In this document: one piece after another, positions 24,617-32,805 of the stretch | How the letters are laid out: the number at the start of each line of letters is the position of its first letter | Numbering within the stretch: position 1 is the first letter of the stretch | NCBI GenBank assembly: GCA_015058955.1 | Contig: SVBJ01000008.1 | Span: 1 to 64,000 of the forward strand | DNA: 64,000 nucleotides | Origin: Erysipelotrichaceae bacterium | GTDB lineage: Bacteria > Bacillota_I > Bacilli_A > Erysipelotrichales > Erysipelotrichaceae | Direction: 5' to 3' | Position numbers and translations under genes: made by a program | Notes under the pieces: model-generated | Told to the model about the DNA's origin: nothing | The model's database searches: none | What the model saw: only the letters and a program-made list of their open reading frames with translations

Positions 24617-25516
24617 TTAGTGTCCGAATGACTTTGGCAGCATGGCTGCACCGACGATTCCCGGTTCTTCCAGACTTGATACCACAAACGGTGTATCATG
24701 AACGGCCAGATGTGACATCTTCTTGTAATTTTCGATTACGCCAGGCATGAAGAGATCGGCACTCTTGGACATGCCGCCGCCGATGATGAAGATATCCGGG
24801 TCACAGACACAGGCAATTGTTGCGAACAGCTGACCAAGGTCTTCTTCCATGTCAGTGATGATCTTGATGGCATCAGGGTTTCCCTCTCTGGCCAGATCAA
24901 ATACCTTACGGGTATGATCAACTTCCTCACCGATGATCTGGCGACCCTTTCTGAAAATGGCTGTACCGCTGGCTTCGTTTTCAATAGCACCGACATTCAG
25001 ATAATTAACCTTTTCACGGTTGCGGTCAATGATGATGTTGGCGATCTCACCGCCAAAGCCATGCTTACCGGCAACGGTCTGTCCGTTAACTACCAGACAT
25101 CCGCCGATACCGGTTGAAATTGTGACATAGAATACGACGTTTTTGCCTCTTCCGGCACCAACCAGAGCTTCTGCCAGACCGGCAACATTGGCATCATTGT
25201 CAATGTAAGTCGGCAGCCAGAAAGTCTTTTCCAGTTCATCAGCCAGCGGATAACCGGTGAATCCCGGCAGGTTTGTTGACAGAACCATGGTTTTATCAAC
25301 CGTATTGACCGGTCCCGGAACACCGACACCGATGCCTGAGCAGTCTTCCCATCCCGGAATCTGACGGATCAGATCCTTGAGATTTGCCATAACCTTTTCA
25401 GGGCCTTCCTGTGCATATGACGGTCCCTTTACAACTGCCTGTACAGCACCGTCTTCCGTAACTTTTGCCACGCGGACATTTGTACCGCCCAAATCAATTC
25501 CAATGTAGGTTTTCAT
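24617..25516 (-). CDS. ROK-family sugar kinase (glucokinase-like)
   Basis: Predicted cytoplasmic sugar kinase, 299 residues, ATP-dependent 6-phosphorylation of glucose or a related hexose. Phosphate motif DLGGTN lies at residues 8-13, catalytic Asp in YIDNDANVAGLAEAL, and the ROK signature region in GKHGFGGEIANI. The CxCGxxGC zinc motif usual for bacterial ROK proteins is absent after this point. There is no DNA-binding domain, so it is a kinase and not a repressor. AGGAGA precedes the ATG. It is a single-gene unit with a TATAAT promoter and a terminator. The exact sugar is not known. Confidence 0.9.
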   Translation of the reverse strand: MKTYIGIDLGGTNVRVAKVTEDGAVQAVVKGPSYAQEGPEKVMANLKDLIRQIPGWEDCSGIGVGVPGPVNTVDKTMVLSTNLPGFTGYPLADELEKTFWLPTYIDNDANVAGLAEALVGAGRGKNVVFYVTISTGIGGCLVVNGQTVAGKHGFGGEIANIIIDRNREKVNYLNVGAIENEASGTAIFRKGRQIIGEEVDHTRKVFDLAREGNPDAIKIITDMEEDLGQLFATIACVCDPDIFIIGGGMSKSADLFMPGVIENYKKMSHLAVHDTPFVVSSLEEPGIVGAAMLPKSFGH

Positions 25517-25547
25517 TTTAATATCTCCTGATTTTTCTTTATTTATT

Positions 25548-25576
25548 ATTATACACCAGAAAGGAAATACTCTTAA
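25548..25576 (-). promoter_or_regulatory. Promoter of the ROK kinase gene
   Basis: Minus-strand TTAAGA (25571-25576), a 17-base spacer and TATAAT (25548-25553), about 32 bases before the ATG. Confidence 0.6.
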
Positions 25577-25602
25577 AGAGATTTGTTCAGTTCAAAAAGA
25601 AA

Positions 25603-25620
25603 GAACCCCGCGTGGGGTTC
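25603..25620 (-). terminator. Terminator of the phosphodiester glycosidase operon
   Basis: GAACCCC and GGGGTTC with a GCGT loop, then TTTCTTTTT on the minus strand, 16 bases after the stop. Confidence 0.9.
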
Positions 25621-25636
25621 ATTTTTGCTTTCTGCT

Positions 25637-26677
25637 TTATTTATAGATGATTGCGTTATATACGTGTCTTTCACCGGCACCCTGATAGGAAACAGGTTCA
25701 TTCATCAGTTCACCGTTGATTGCCAGCATCGTGCTTCCCCCGCCATCCAGGTTGGCTGCATTGATGCAGGAGTAACGGTCAAACAGTTCGGTCATCTCAC
25801 GGAAGTTGGCTCCGCGTGATCCGTTTCCTCCCCTGCCCTCAATGGTCATCAGCAGAACGATTCCGTCTGCCCTCTGACCAATTGCGGTACGAGGCTGCAG
25901 ACCGCCCGGGCTGCTGCCGGCACCGTACTGGGTCTTGACCCCGTTGACAATGAAGAACGGAGTGAAGAACAGTGCCCACTTGACATCATGAGTAGCCGCT
26001 TCCTGAATGGTAGTATTCAGTAACAGCAGTTTTCCCTCATTGGTCATGCATATCAGCATTTCCTTTTCGCCGGTATCCTTGAAGACCTTGCCGTCAAGAA
26101 TGATCGAGCCCAGATTGTATCTGGTATAGTCATCAGTCAGGTTGAAGCCTCCGCCGTTGATCGCAACCTTGGCATCATAGCGGTCGGAGAACTCAGTAAT
26201 GAATTCACCCTGAGCACTGTTGGTAACCACCAGGTTCAGTCTCTGCGGCTGATAGATTACCGTGATCCAGCCGTACATTCCATCCTCGTCAATGGTGATC
26301 AGCTTGTAGTCCTGATCAGGATCATGCTCCAGGATCTCTCTTTCATAGGCATTGGCATAAACGCCGGTATTGGGATTGTCAACGATGGTGATCATGTCTG
26401 GATCACTGGTACCGCCGGTATACATGATCCTGTTTTTGTTAATGACATCATCGATCTGTTCATTGTTATAGAAGATGTAAGCCAGGTACTTGTGCTGGCC
26501 GCTGGTAATGGCGGTCAGGATGTACCATTCTCTGATTTTCTCATAAGGTCCATAGACAACGAAGAAGCAGATGGCTGCACAGACATCGACCAGCAGTATC
26601 AGCTTGGTCAGCCAGTTCAGTTTCTTTCTTGGCTTTTTTTCCTTCTGGGTGAGGTTTGTGTTTTCGATTTCACTCAT
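25637..26677 (-). CDS. Membrane-anchored phosphodiester glycosidase (NAGPA-domain) protein
   Basis: A 346-residue protein with a short basic cytoplasmic tail, one membrane helix (about 22-42) and an outer domain of the NAGPA/EpsL type. Visible marks are AKVAINGGGFN, QPRTAIGQRADG, LLMTIEGRGGNGSRG and AANLDGGGSTMLAI. Enzymes of this family cleave sugar-1-phosphodiester bonds, for example in wall polymers or exopolysaccharide; the substrate here is unknown. Its ATG overlaps the stop of the upstream gene (TAATG), so translation is coupled and the two products likely work together at the cell surface. Confidence 0.88.
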   Translation of the reverse strand: MSEIENTNLTQKEKKPRKKLNWLTKLILLVDVCAAICFFVVYGPYEKIREWYILTAITSGQHKYLAYIFYNNEQIDDVINKNRIMYTGGTSDPDMITIVDNPNTGVYANAYEREILEHDPDQDYKLITIDEDGMYGWITVIYQPQRLNLVVTNSAQGEFITEFSDRYDAKVAINGGGFNLTDDYTRYNLGSIILDGKVFKDTGEKEMLICMTNEGKLLLLNTTIQEAATHDVKWALFFTPFFIVNGVKTQYGAGSSPGGLQPRTAIGQRADGIVLLMTIEGRGGNGSRGANFREMTELFDRYSCINAANLDGGGSTMLAINGELMNEPVSYQGAGERHVYNAIIYK

Positions 26678-28056
26678 TATTCATTCACCTCCACGATATA
26701 AGGATTATCCAGAGTTCCCTTGCCGGAAACGATTCCGACAGAGGCCTTCATGGCAATTAACGGTCTGACCTTGTAGGCAACCGTATCATAGTCACCAAAC
26801 AGTCTTCCCTCATTATCAATGACATAAATGGCATCGGTATTGTGAGCGTCGTAGTTTGACAGCAGGATACCGTTATATCCGCCTAAATAAGGTGTAGCCA
26901 GATTAGGTATGCCGACATAGCAGGTAGCAGACTTGTCAAAGCTGCTGCTGTAGTCAAAGTCGCTGGCCGTACCGGTCGGGCCATAATACCAGGCGTGTTC
27001 CGTCAGGAACTTTTCATATCTGTCCAGAGTCTTGACCCAGGTACCGTTGAGATACTTGCCGGCTCCGTTATCAGCGGAATAGGCTGAAGCAGTACCGTAG
27101 CTTACCTTTTTGGCTTCCCCATTTTCACTGGCATAGCCTTCCAGCATCAACACGGTTGCCTCTTCATCCTGAGAAACGACACGCCACAGCTGATCACTGT
27201 ATTTTACATAGTCGCCGGCATAGAGATTGGAAACAAACACTGCCGTTGCCTCACCGGAGAGAACAAACGGATCTGCTGCCGTTCCGGCTCCCTTTCCTAC
27301 CAGTACATCAGCACTGATGAAGATGACCGGTCTGATTCCCACCAGCTGAGTATTGAAATCGGATACTGAAAGCGATCCGTCTTCATTGACATACCAGAAC
27401 TGCTGCTCACTGTTATTGGAAGCCAGCCAGAATCTGGTACCGTTGTTCAGGAAACCCTTGGCACCGCCGGTTGAGAGATAGTCTTCCAGAGTCAGCATGG
27501 TTACGTTGACCTTTTCGGAATTGACGGTACAGGCAATCTGGGAAGCATCATCGACCTTATCGGTGCAGAATACACCGCCGGTGAGATACTTTTCGGTATT
27601 TCTCAGCGTCTTTTCAAAAATGCCGTCCTTTTCATTCTCTGAGGAATTGAGCCATCTGAATAGTGATGATCCGGTAAAGTCCTCATTCTTATTGAGAACG
27701 GAAATGCCCTGTACATCCACAGCTGCCATCTTTACGGTCTTGTCACTCAGAATTCTCAGAACTCTGAAGGTCCTTCCGGAATAAACGACATAGTTGTTTT
27801 CCGGATCGTTGATGTAATAGTGATCCCCATTGTCATCCTTGAAGACATTGAGGTCACCGTTGGCCTTTTCCAGCAGAGCATCAGCCAGAGTTGTTGCTTC
27901 ACCGGCCTGAGCCGTTGCCAGCTTGTCAAAATAGTCTTTATACGTATAAGCTCTGTAGGTGTATGTGCCCAGTATTGCCACTATCAGCAGTAAATTCACG
28001 ATCTGGAATATCTTTTCGCCTACACCAGCAGGCTGTCTTACTTTCTTTTCTTTCAT
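26677..28056 (-). CDS. Membrane-anchored protein with two DUF6273-like repeats
   Basis: A 459-residue protein: basic start, one membrane helix (about 15-33), then two outer repeats (about 65-265 and 270-455). Each resembles the DUF6273 / C-type-lectin-like pattern: GxxFRVLRI or DQLWRVVSQ at the start, F-R-W-L-N or K-Y-L-N-G-T-W, a W-Y-x-x-x-G section, G(I/V)RPVIF or KVRPLIA, then GKGT-x-x-(D/N)P(F/Y)(V/I). The function of this family is not established; binding of surface glycans is only a guess. It is coupled to the downstream phosphodiester glycosidase by a TAATG overlap. Confidence 0.75.
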   Translation of the reverse strand: MKEKKVRQPAGVGEKIFQIVNLLLIVAILGTYTYRAYTYKDYFDKLATAQAGEATTLADALLEKANGDLNVFKDDNGDHYYINDPENNYVVYSGRTFRVLRILSDKTVKMAAVDVQGISVLNKNEDFTGSSLFRWLNSSENEKDGIFEKTLRNTEKYLTGGVFCTDKVDDASQIACTVNSEKVNVTMLTLEDYLSTGGAKGFLNNGTRFWLASNNSEQQFWYVNEDGSLSVSDFNTQLVGIRPVIFISADVLVGKGAGTAADPFVLSGEATAVFVSNLYAGDYVKYSDQLWRVVSQDEEATVLMLEGYASENGEAKKVSYGTASAYSADNGAGKYLNGTWVKTLDRYEKFLTEHAWYYGPTGTASDFDYSSSFDKSATCYVGIPNLATPYLGGYNGILLSNYDAHNTDAIYVIDNEGRLFGDYDTVAYKVRPLIAMKASVGIVSGKGTLDNPYIVEVNE

Positions 28057-28181
28057 CGTTAAGTACCCTCACGCTTTTATGATTATATATCATTTGACCC
28101 GGCAATTCAAACCTTTACCGGGTTTTCACATAATATACTGAAATCATGATGCAGCTGCATTCAGACAGGATATAAAAGAAA

Positions 28182-28208
28182 ACGCCATCCGCTATTCCGG
28201 GATGACGT
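28182..28208 (-). terminator. Terminator of deoD
   Basis: ACGCCATCC and GGATGACGT (one wobble pair) with a 9-base loop, then TTTTCTTTTAT on the minus strand. Confidence 0.82.
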
Positions 28209-28228
28209 CCTGTGATTATTTGTTTCTT

Positions 28229-28939
28229 CTAATAGTTCTTGGCTGCTTCCAGAGCGATTTCCATCATCTTGGTGAATGATGTCTGTCTTTCTTCGGCAGT
28301 TGTTGCCTCATGGGTAACGATGGAGTCTGATACGGTCAGTAAGCAGGCTGCCTTCTTGCCCAGACGGGCGGCGTTATGGAACAGAGCGAATGATTCCATT
28401 TCAGCAGCTACGCAGCCTCTTTCCAGAGCGATCTTCTTTTCAGTCCAGTCATCGCCATAGAAAACATCTGATGAGTTGATCGGTGCATAAACTACCGGAT
28501 ATCCCAGCTTTTCAGCAGCTGCCAGGATCTTTTCATTCAGTTCAGGATCCGGATACTTTTCATCTGCTTCATCGCCGCTTTGAGTCTTTCCATATGATGA
28601 CATGCTGTAGGCGAACTTGGCCAGGATGATGTCATAGACGTGAACTTCCGGAACCATGGCACCGGTTGATCCGATTCTGATGATGGCTTCTACATCGTAT
28701 TCATTGAACAGTTCATATGAATAGATGCCGATGCTCGGCATGCCCATGCCTGAGCCCATGACTGAGATGCGGTGTCCCTGATAGTAGCCTGTATAGCCCA
28801 GCATACCTCTGACATGGTTGAATTCAACGATGTCTTCCAGATATGTCTCAGCGACGAACTTGGCTCTTAAAGGGTCTCCCGGCATTAAAACTATCTTAGC
28901 AATATCGCCTTTATTTGCGGCATTATGTGGTGTACTCAT
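28229..28939 (-). CDS. deoD: Purine-nucleoside phosphorylase, DeoD type
   Basis: Phosphorolysis of purine nucleosides to base and ribose-1-phosphate in nucleoside salvage. The 236-residue protein has the normal length of the hexameric DeoD type. It starts MSTPHNAANKGDIA and has MPGDPLRAKF near residue 20, GSGMGMPSIGIYSYEL, the AAEMESFALF nucleoside-binding motif and a TVSDSI ending region. AGGAGG stands before the ATG. It lies 59 bases after the sensor kinase stop and may have its own TATAAT promoter in that gap. Confidence 0.97.
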   Translation of the reverse strand: MSTPHNAANKGDIAKIVLMPGDPLRAKFVAETYLEDIVEFNHVRGMLGYTGYYQGHRISVMGSGMGMPSIGIYSYELFNEYDVEAIIRIGSTGAMVPEVHVYDIILAKFAYSMSSYGKTQSGDEADEKYPDPELNEKILAAAEKLGYPVVYAPINSSDVFYGDDWTEKKIALERGCVAAEMESFALFHNAARLGKKAACLLTVSDSIVTHEATTAEERQTSFTKMMEIALEAAKNY

Positions 28940-28998
28940 TCAATCTCCTCCTTTACCCGCATAATATTATAATCAATGCTTTATCTAACTATAAACTA

Positions 28999-30396
28999 TC
29001 ATAATCTGTCCTTTGATTCAATCGCTTTAGCCTCGTTAATCAGTTTGGACAGTTTGCTTTCCTTCTTGTTCTTGCGGGCATCAGTGATCCTGAATACCAC
29101 ACCTTTTTCCAGGTTTTCGGCTTCAATGTTATAGCCGTAAGCAACGCATACCTTGTGACAGATGCTCAAGCCCAGGCCGAACTTGCCATGAGTTCCCTTT
29201 TCAAAAGGTTTGAACAGACGGGCCATTCTTTCTTCCGAAATGGCCGGGCCGTCATTGCTTATGGCCATTTCATTAGGCTTGAGGGTGATCGTGATGTTGC
29301 TGGCGGCATAGCGTAAGGCATTGTCGATCAGGTTTTCGATCACGATTCTCCAGCTTTCATCATCACCGCGGAAAATCGTATTCTCCAGGGTGCAGTCGAT
29401 GCTGACATCCGGCCTGATCATCTTCAGCGACAGCAGAACTGTCTCAATGGTGGCCTTCATGTCGGTGATCTTGTCAGTCTCCTGTTCCTGCTCCATCATG
29501 TAATCCAGTCTGTTAAGGAACAGCAGACTGTATACCTTCTGCTCCAGACGGTTGGCATTGTCAATGATTACGTCAACGCTCTTCTCCAGCGTATCGTATG
29601 GGTAAATGCCGTCCTTGATGCTTTCCGCATAGGACTTGATGGTGGCGATCGGAGTCTTGAGGTCATGGGAGATGTTATGAATCATTTCTTCCTTGGTATC
29701 TTCCTGATGCTTCAGTTCTTCCTGAAGGGAAACAAGTTCCTCCGCCAGTTCCCCTATTTCATCAGAACGGTTGATCTTCAGGACGGCCTGTTCACCCTTG
29801 CGGGCCTTGTTTATGTAGCTGCGGATCTGCTGCAGAGGTGTGATGATGGAGAATGTCCAGATCATTATCAGCAGAAATACCATCATGATCGCGATGGCCG
29901 TGGTATTGGAAATGTTGGTCAGCAGCGTGCTTTCCATCTGCAGGCCGTAAACACCGGTCAGCAGCGATACGATCGTACGGTTGTTATCGATCCTGGTGCC
30001 CAGGTAGTAATAGGACTGATTCTGAATGACGATCATGCCCTTCAGCTCTTCCTGATCAATGCCTGCGGAGATCTTCTGTACTTCTTCCACGAAGTCGTTA
30101 TCAAAGGTTCCTTCGTAAACGCTCAGAATCAGTCGGTCACGGTTGAAGACGAAGTGCATGACATCAGCGTCAGCACCGACCTGTCTTCCGCCGGAAGCCT
30201 GGCTTTCCACAATGTTGATGACCTTGTTCTGCGAAATGGTCAGAATGTTCATGACCTGGTCATCAACGAAGCGGTTGATGTTGTTTCTCAGATAGACACT
30301 GAAAAACAGTATCAAAACAAAGCCGAACGTGAAGATTATCACGGTCAGCTGCTGAAACAGACTGAGATTTGTTATGGAACGAAGAAACTTGCGCAT
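28999..30396 (-). CDS. CssS-like sensor histidine kinase
   Basis: A 465-residue membrane sensor kinase. It has two membrane helices (about 15-35 and 165-185) around an outer sensing domain, HAMP region, phosphorylated His in HNISHDLKTP near residue 240, N box ENLIDNALRYA near 358 and G box KFGLGLSICHK. The SIKDGIYPYDTLEKSVDVI segment closely resembles the same part of Bacillus CssS, sensor of secretion and protein-misfolding stress; this comparison is from memory. The ATG overlaps the regulator stop (TAATG). With giant secreted proteases nearby, a secretion-stress role is plausible but not shown. Confidence 0.88.
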   Translation of the reverse strand: MRKFLRSITNLSLFQQLTVIIFTFGFVLILFFSVYLRNNINRFVDDQVMNILTISQNKVINIVESQASGGRQVGADADVMHFVFNRDRLILSVYEGTFDNDFVEEVQKISAGIDQEELKGMIVIQNQSYYYLGTRIDNNRTIVSLLTGVYGLQMESTLLTNISNTTAIAIMMVFLLIMIWTFSIITPLQQIRSYINKARKGEQAVLKINRSDEIGELAEELVSLQEELKHQEDTKEEMIHNISHDLKTPIATIKSYAESIKDGIYPYDTLEKSVDVIIDNANRLEQKVYSLLFLNRLDYMMEQEQETDKITDMKATIETVLLSLKMIRPDVSIDCTLENTIFRGDDESWRIVIENLIDNALRYAASNITITLKPNEMAISNDGPAISEERMARLFKPFEKGTHGKFGLGLSICHKVCVAYGYNIEAENLEKGVVFRITDARKNKKESKLSKLINEAKAIESKDRL

Positions 30397-31058
30397 TAAC
30401 CTAACCTGTAGCCAAACCCATACAGAGTATGAATACTCAGATCAGGCAGTTTCTTTCTTAATCTTCTTAATGTGTCGTCAACGACACGGTCACTTCCGAA
30501 ATAATCGGAACCCCAGACCTTGTTGAGGATCTCCTCACGGGAGAAGGCATTGCCCTTGTTGTGAACGAAGAGAACCAGCAGTTCAAACTCCTTGGTTGTC
30601 AGTTCAATGTCTGTCTCCAGCTTCGGAGAGGAAACCTTTCTCTGCTTTTCGTCGATCAGATAACCGTCAACTTCCAGCAGCATGTCTTCACGGTAGGCAC
30701 GTCTCATGATGTTATTGATGCGTAAGACAACTTCCTTCATGTTGAAAGGCTTGGTAATGTAGTCATCAGAGCCTTTTTCCAGACCGATGATGCGGTCAAA
30801 TTCCTTGTCACGGGCGCTGACAAAGACGACCGGTACTTCACGGCCCTGCTTCTTTATTATTTCAAAAAGATCAAATCCGCTCTTTTCATCGAGCATGATA
30901 TCCAGCATCCAGAGATGAATGTCCTCATCATTGACGTGCTTGAGAGCCTGTTCATAGGAATAGTAGGACTTAACTTCATAGCCTTCCTTTTCCAGGTAGC
31001 TCTTCATCAGCTCGTTGAGGTCCTTCTCATCGTCAACTATTGCTATTACTTTTTTCAT
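30396..31058 (-). CDS. CssR-like OmpR-family response regulator
   Basis: A 220-residue regulator: receiver domain with the phospho-acceptor Asp in LWMLDIMLDE near residue 55 and the conserved Lys in YITKPF near 105, then a winged-helix DNA-binding domain. SREEILNKVWGSDYFGSDRV and the LYGFGYRLG end closely resemble CssR of Bacillus (from memory). It is transcribed with the sensor and lies 25 bases after the DUF402 gene. AGAGGTGA precedes the ATG. Its targets could include quality-control proteases such as HtrA; none is in this window. Confidence 0.88.
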   Translation of the reverse strand: MKKVIAIVDDEKDLNELMKSYLEKEGYEVKSYYSYEQALKHVNDEDIHLWMLDIMLDEKSGFDLFEIIKKQGREVPVVFVSARDKEFDRIIGLEKGSDDYITKPFNMKEVVLRINNIMRRAYREDMLLEVDGYLIDEKQRKVSSPKLETDIELTTKEFELLVLFVHNKGNAFSREEILNKVWGSDYFGSDRVVDDTLRRLRKKLPDLSIHTLYGFGYRLG

Positions 31059-31083
31059 AGTTCACCTCTGTTATAATTTTAAC

Positions 31084-31614
31084 TCATTTTGACAGTATTT
31101 CCAAATACTGCCTGAACCTTTCCTCGTTGTCCTTATGGTCAAAGCATTCCCGCTTTTTTTCATAGAGATCAACGATCATCTTCATGTATTTTCTCAATAT
31201 CGGATCGATCTGTTCAGGATAATGCATCCTGCGACGGTGCAGCCGGTATTCGTTTTCATCCAGCAGCAATACCGTTCCGTCCGGATAGATCTTGTAGTCC
31301 AGGTCATAGTCAATGTACTTTACAGCCTTGCCGTCGTAAAGAACCGGTGAAGCGAGGTTGCAGTAATAGTATGTTCCGGTTTCTCTGAGCATCGCTATGA
31401 CATTGAACCAGCGGTCCGGATAGAAGTAACAGATGGCCGGTTCCCTGGTAAACCACTTATGTCCGTCATCATCTTCAACCCAGGTCTTATTGGTAACAAT
31501 GATGTATCTTTCATCACTGGCTTCCAGCACAAAACCCTGGTCCCAGCTGCGGCGGATGTGACCATCGTGTTTGTAACTGATGATGTTTACATAAGTGTTT
31601 TCCTCAGGAAGCAT
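31084..31614 (-). CDS. DUF402 protein, probable nucleoside tri-/diphosphatase
   Basis: A 176-residue cytoplasmic protein of the DUF402 (Ntdp/YgaC-like) family, some of whose members hydrolyse nucleoside tri- and diphosphates with divalent metal. Family marks are YKHDGHIRRSWDQGFVL near the start, FYPDRWFNVIAMLR, YYCNLASP near residue 85 and YIDYDLDYKIYPDG with its metal-binding aspartates. The length is the family's. It lies eight bases after thiT and 25 before the response regulator, so it is probably read from the same transcript. Confidence 0.88.
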   Translation of the reverse strand: MLPEENTYVNIISYKHDGHIRRSWDQGFVLEASDERYIIVTNKTWVEDDDGHKWFTREPAICYFYPDRWFNVIAMLRETGTYYYCNLASPVLYDGKAVKYIDYDLDYKIYPDGTVLLLDENEYRLHRRRMHYPEQIDPILRKYMKMIVDLYEKKRECFDHKDNEERFRQYLEILSK

Positions 31615-31622
31615 TGTTAATC

Positions 31623-32135
31623 CTACTTATTGATCAATGGTCTGATTCTGAAATACAGTAACGGTACAATGACCATGTCAGCTATCATTGTTGGAATGAT
31701 GTAGCCGGCATTATAAACGAATGATGCACCCCAAGGTGATCCGAAGGCAGCTACACCTGAATAAGTTGAACAGGCCAGTCTGAACAGGCTTGTAATGAGA
31801 ATGCCGGTGAAGAAATACTTCACGTTCGGGAACCGGCTGGCAAAGCCATATCCCGTATAGGCAATGATATAGTCAAAAAATAAACTGATGACACTGCCGT
31901 AGAAATTCATCGAACCGGTGATGTAGAGCAGGAAATTGCTGAACAGACAGACAATTGCTCCCTTCTTCCAGCCCAGATGATAGCTGGCCAGTAAAAGGGC
32001 TATGGTTCCCAATCCAAGATGGCCTCCCTGCGGCATGGCAAGCAGGTTGAAGGTATTGGTCACAAAGTCCAATGCAACAAATAACGCGGCATATAATGCC
32101 ATGTAAACCAGATCTCTCGTATTACTATTTTTCAT
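31623..32135 (-). CDS. thiT: ECF thiamine transporter substrate-binding subunit ThiT
   Basis: Membrane S component that binds thiamine and needs the shared ECF energizing module (EcfA, EcfA', EcfT), not present in this window. The 170-residue protein has about six membrane helices. It starts with the S-component stretch RDLVYMALYAALFVALDF and contains MPQGGHLGLGTIALLLASY and the later helix with YSGVAAFGSPWG. The identification is fixed by the TPP riboswitch directly upstream. AGGAGGTG precedes the ATG. Confidence 0.93.
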   Translation of the reverse strand: MKNSNTRDLVYMALYAALFVALDFVTNTFNLLAMPQGGHLGLGTIALLLASYHLGWKKGAIVCLFSNFLLYITGSMNFYGSVISLFFDYIIAYTGYGFASRFPNVKYFFTGILITSLFRLACSTYSGVAAFGSPWGASFVYNAGYIIPTMIADMVIVPLLYFRIRPLINK

Positions 32136-32162
32136 AAAAAAACACCTCCTGTGGGGGTTACA

Positions 32163-32231
32163 AGGAACTCCCTACGCTAGTACTAACTAGATCAGGTACT
32201 AAGGGTAACTCTCAGCTTACGCACCCCTGTC
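32163..32231 (-). ncRNA. TPP riboswitch (THI element)
   Basis: On the minus strand the thi-box parts are in order: GGGGTGC, GCTGAGAG, ACCCTTAGTACCTGATCTAG, then TAGTACTAGCGTAGGGA. It lies about 30 bases upstream of thiT. No clear terminator follows, and a CCCCC run lies close to the AGGAGG site, so control of translation initiation is likely. A TATAAT box at 32240-32245 would start the RNA just before the aptamer. Confidence 0.95.
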
Positions 32232-32239
32232 CACATTTA

Positions 32240-32245
32240 ATTATA
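32240..32245 (-). promoter_or_regulatory. -10 box of the thiT unit
   Basis: TATAAT on the minus strand, start predicted near 32233. The -35 region is weak. It is back to back with the msrC promoter. Confidence 0.6.
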
Positions 32246-32284
32246 CAATCACAGTCAAATATTTCCACTGAAAAAAACTGGTTG

Positions 32285-32293
32285 TGATATAAT
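32285..32293 (+). promoter_or_regulatory. Extended -10 promoter of msrC giving a leaderless mRNA
   Basis: TGA plus TATAAT (32288-32293). Six bases then lead straight to the ATG at 32300, so the A of the start codon is the expected +1. No ribosome site is possible. Confidence 0.72.
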
Positions 32294-32299
32294 TCAGTC

Positions 32300-32773
32300 A
32301 TGAAAAACGAAACATATGAAAACCTCATTATGCAGTTTGAAGGACTGATGAGCGATCAGAAATATCTGATCACCCTTCTTTCCAACGCCTCAGCCTTGCT
32401 GATGGACAATCTGGATGACCTCAACTGGTCAGGCTTTTATCTTTACCGTGACGGCAGACTGATCTTAGGCCCTTTCCAGGGCAAGGTAGCCTGCGAAATA
32501 ATTGAAATGGGCAAGGGAGTCTGCGGTACCAGCGCGACTAAGGATGAAACTGTTCTGGTCAGAAACGTTCATGAATTTCCGGGACACATCGCCTGTGACA
32601 GTGCCTCCAATTCCGAAATCGTCATCCCATTACATGTCAATGGCAGGCTGTTTGGCGTACTGGACATCGACTCTCCGAAACTGGAACGTTTTGATGAAAC
32701 CGACAGAAAGAATCTTGAAATCATCGCCCGCATAATTGAAAAGTCAATTGAGAACACTGATTACTGCAAGTAA
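32300..32773 (+). CDS. msrC: Free methionine-(R)-sulfoxide reductase (GAF domain)
   Basis: Reduces free methionine-R-sulfoxide, a repair enzyme against oxidative damage in the cytoplasm. The 157-residue GAF-fold protein matches the fRMsr family along its length: LSNASALLMDNLDDLNWSGF, GPFQGKVAC, GKGVCGT, NVHEFPGHIACDS and SEIVIPLHVNG. The three cysteines (VAC, GVCG, IACD) used in the family's thiol chemistry are all present. The start at 32300 is supported by alignment with the family N-terminus, although it has no ribosome site; the mRNA is predicted to be leaderless. Confidence 0.95.
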   Translation: MKNETYENLIMQFEGLMSDQKYLITLLSNASALLMDNLDDLNWSGFYLYRDGRLILGPFQGKVACEIIEMGKGVCGTSATKDETVLVRNVHEFPGHIACDSASNSEIVIPLHVNGRLFGVLDIDSPKLERFDETDRKNLEIIARIIEKSIENTDYCK

Positions 32774-32795
32774 AAAATGGCCCGAAGGCCATTTT
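32774..32795. terminator. Bidirectional terminator after msrC
   Basis: AAAATGGCC, loop CGAA, GGCCATTTT, between convergent genes. Confidence 0.9.
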
Positions 32796-32805
32796 CATTT
32801 TCCGG

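Noticed and set aside
29665-30396. 244-codon plus-strand frame opposite the sensor kinase
   Set aside because: It is antisense to the kinase, which has all expected motifs; the frame has no recognisable domain.
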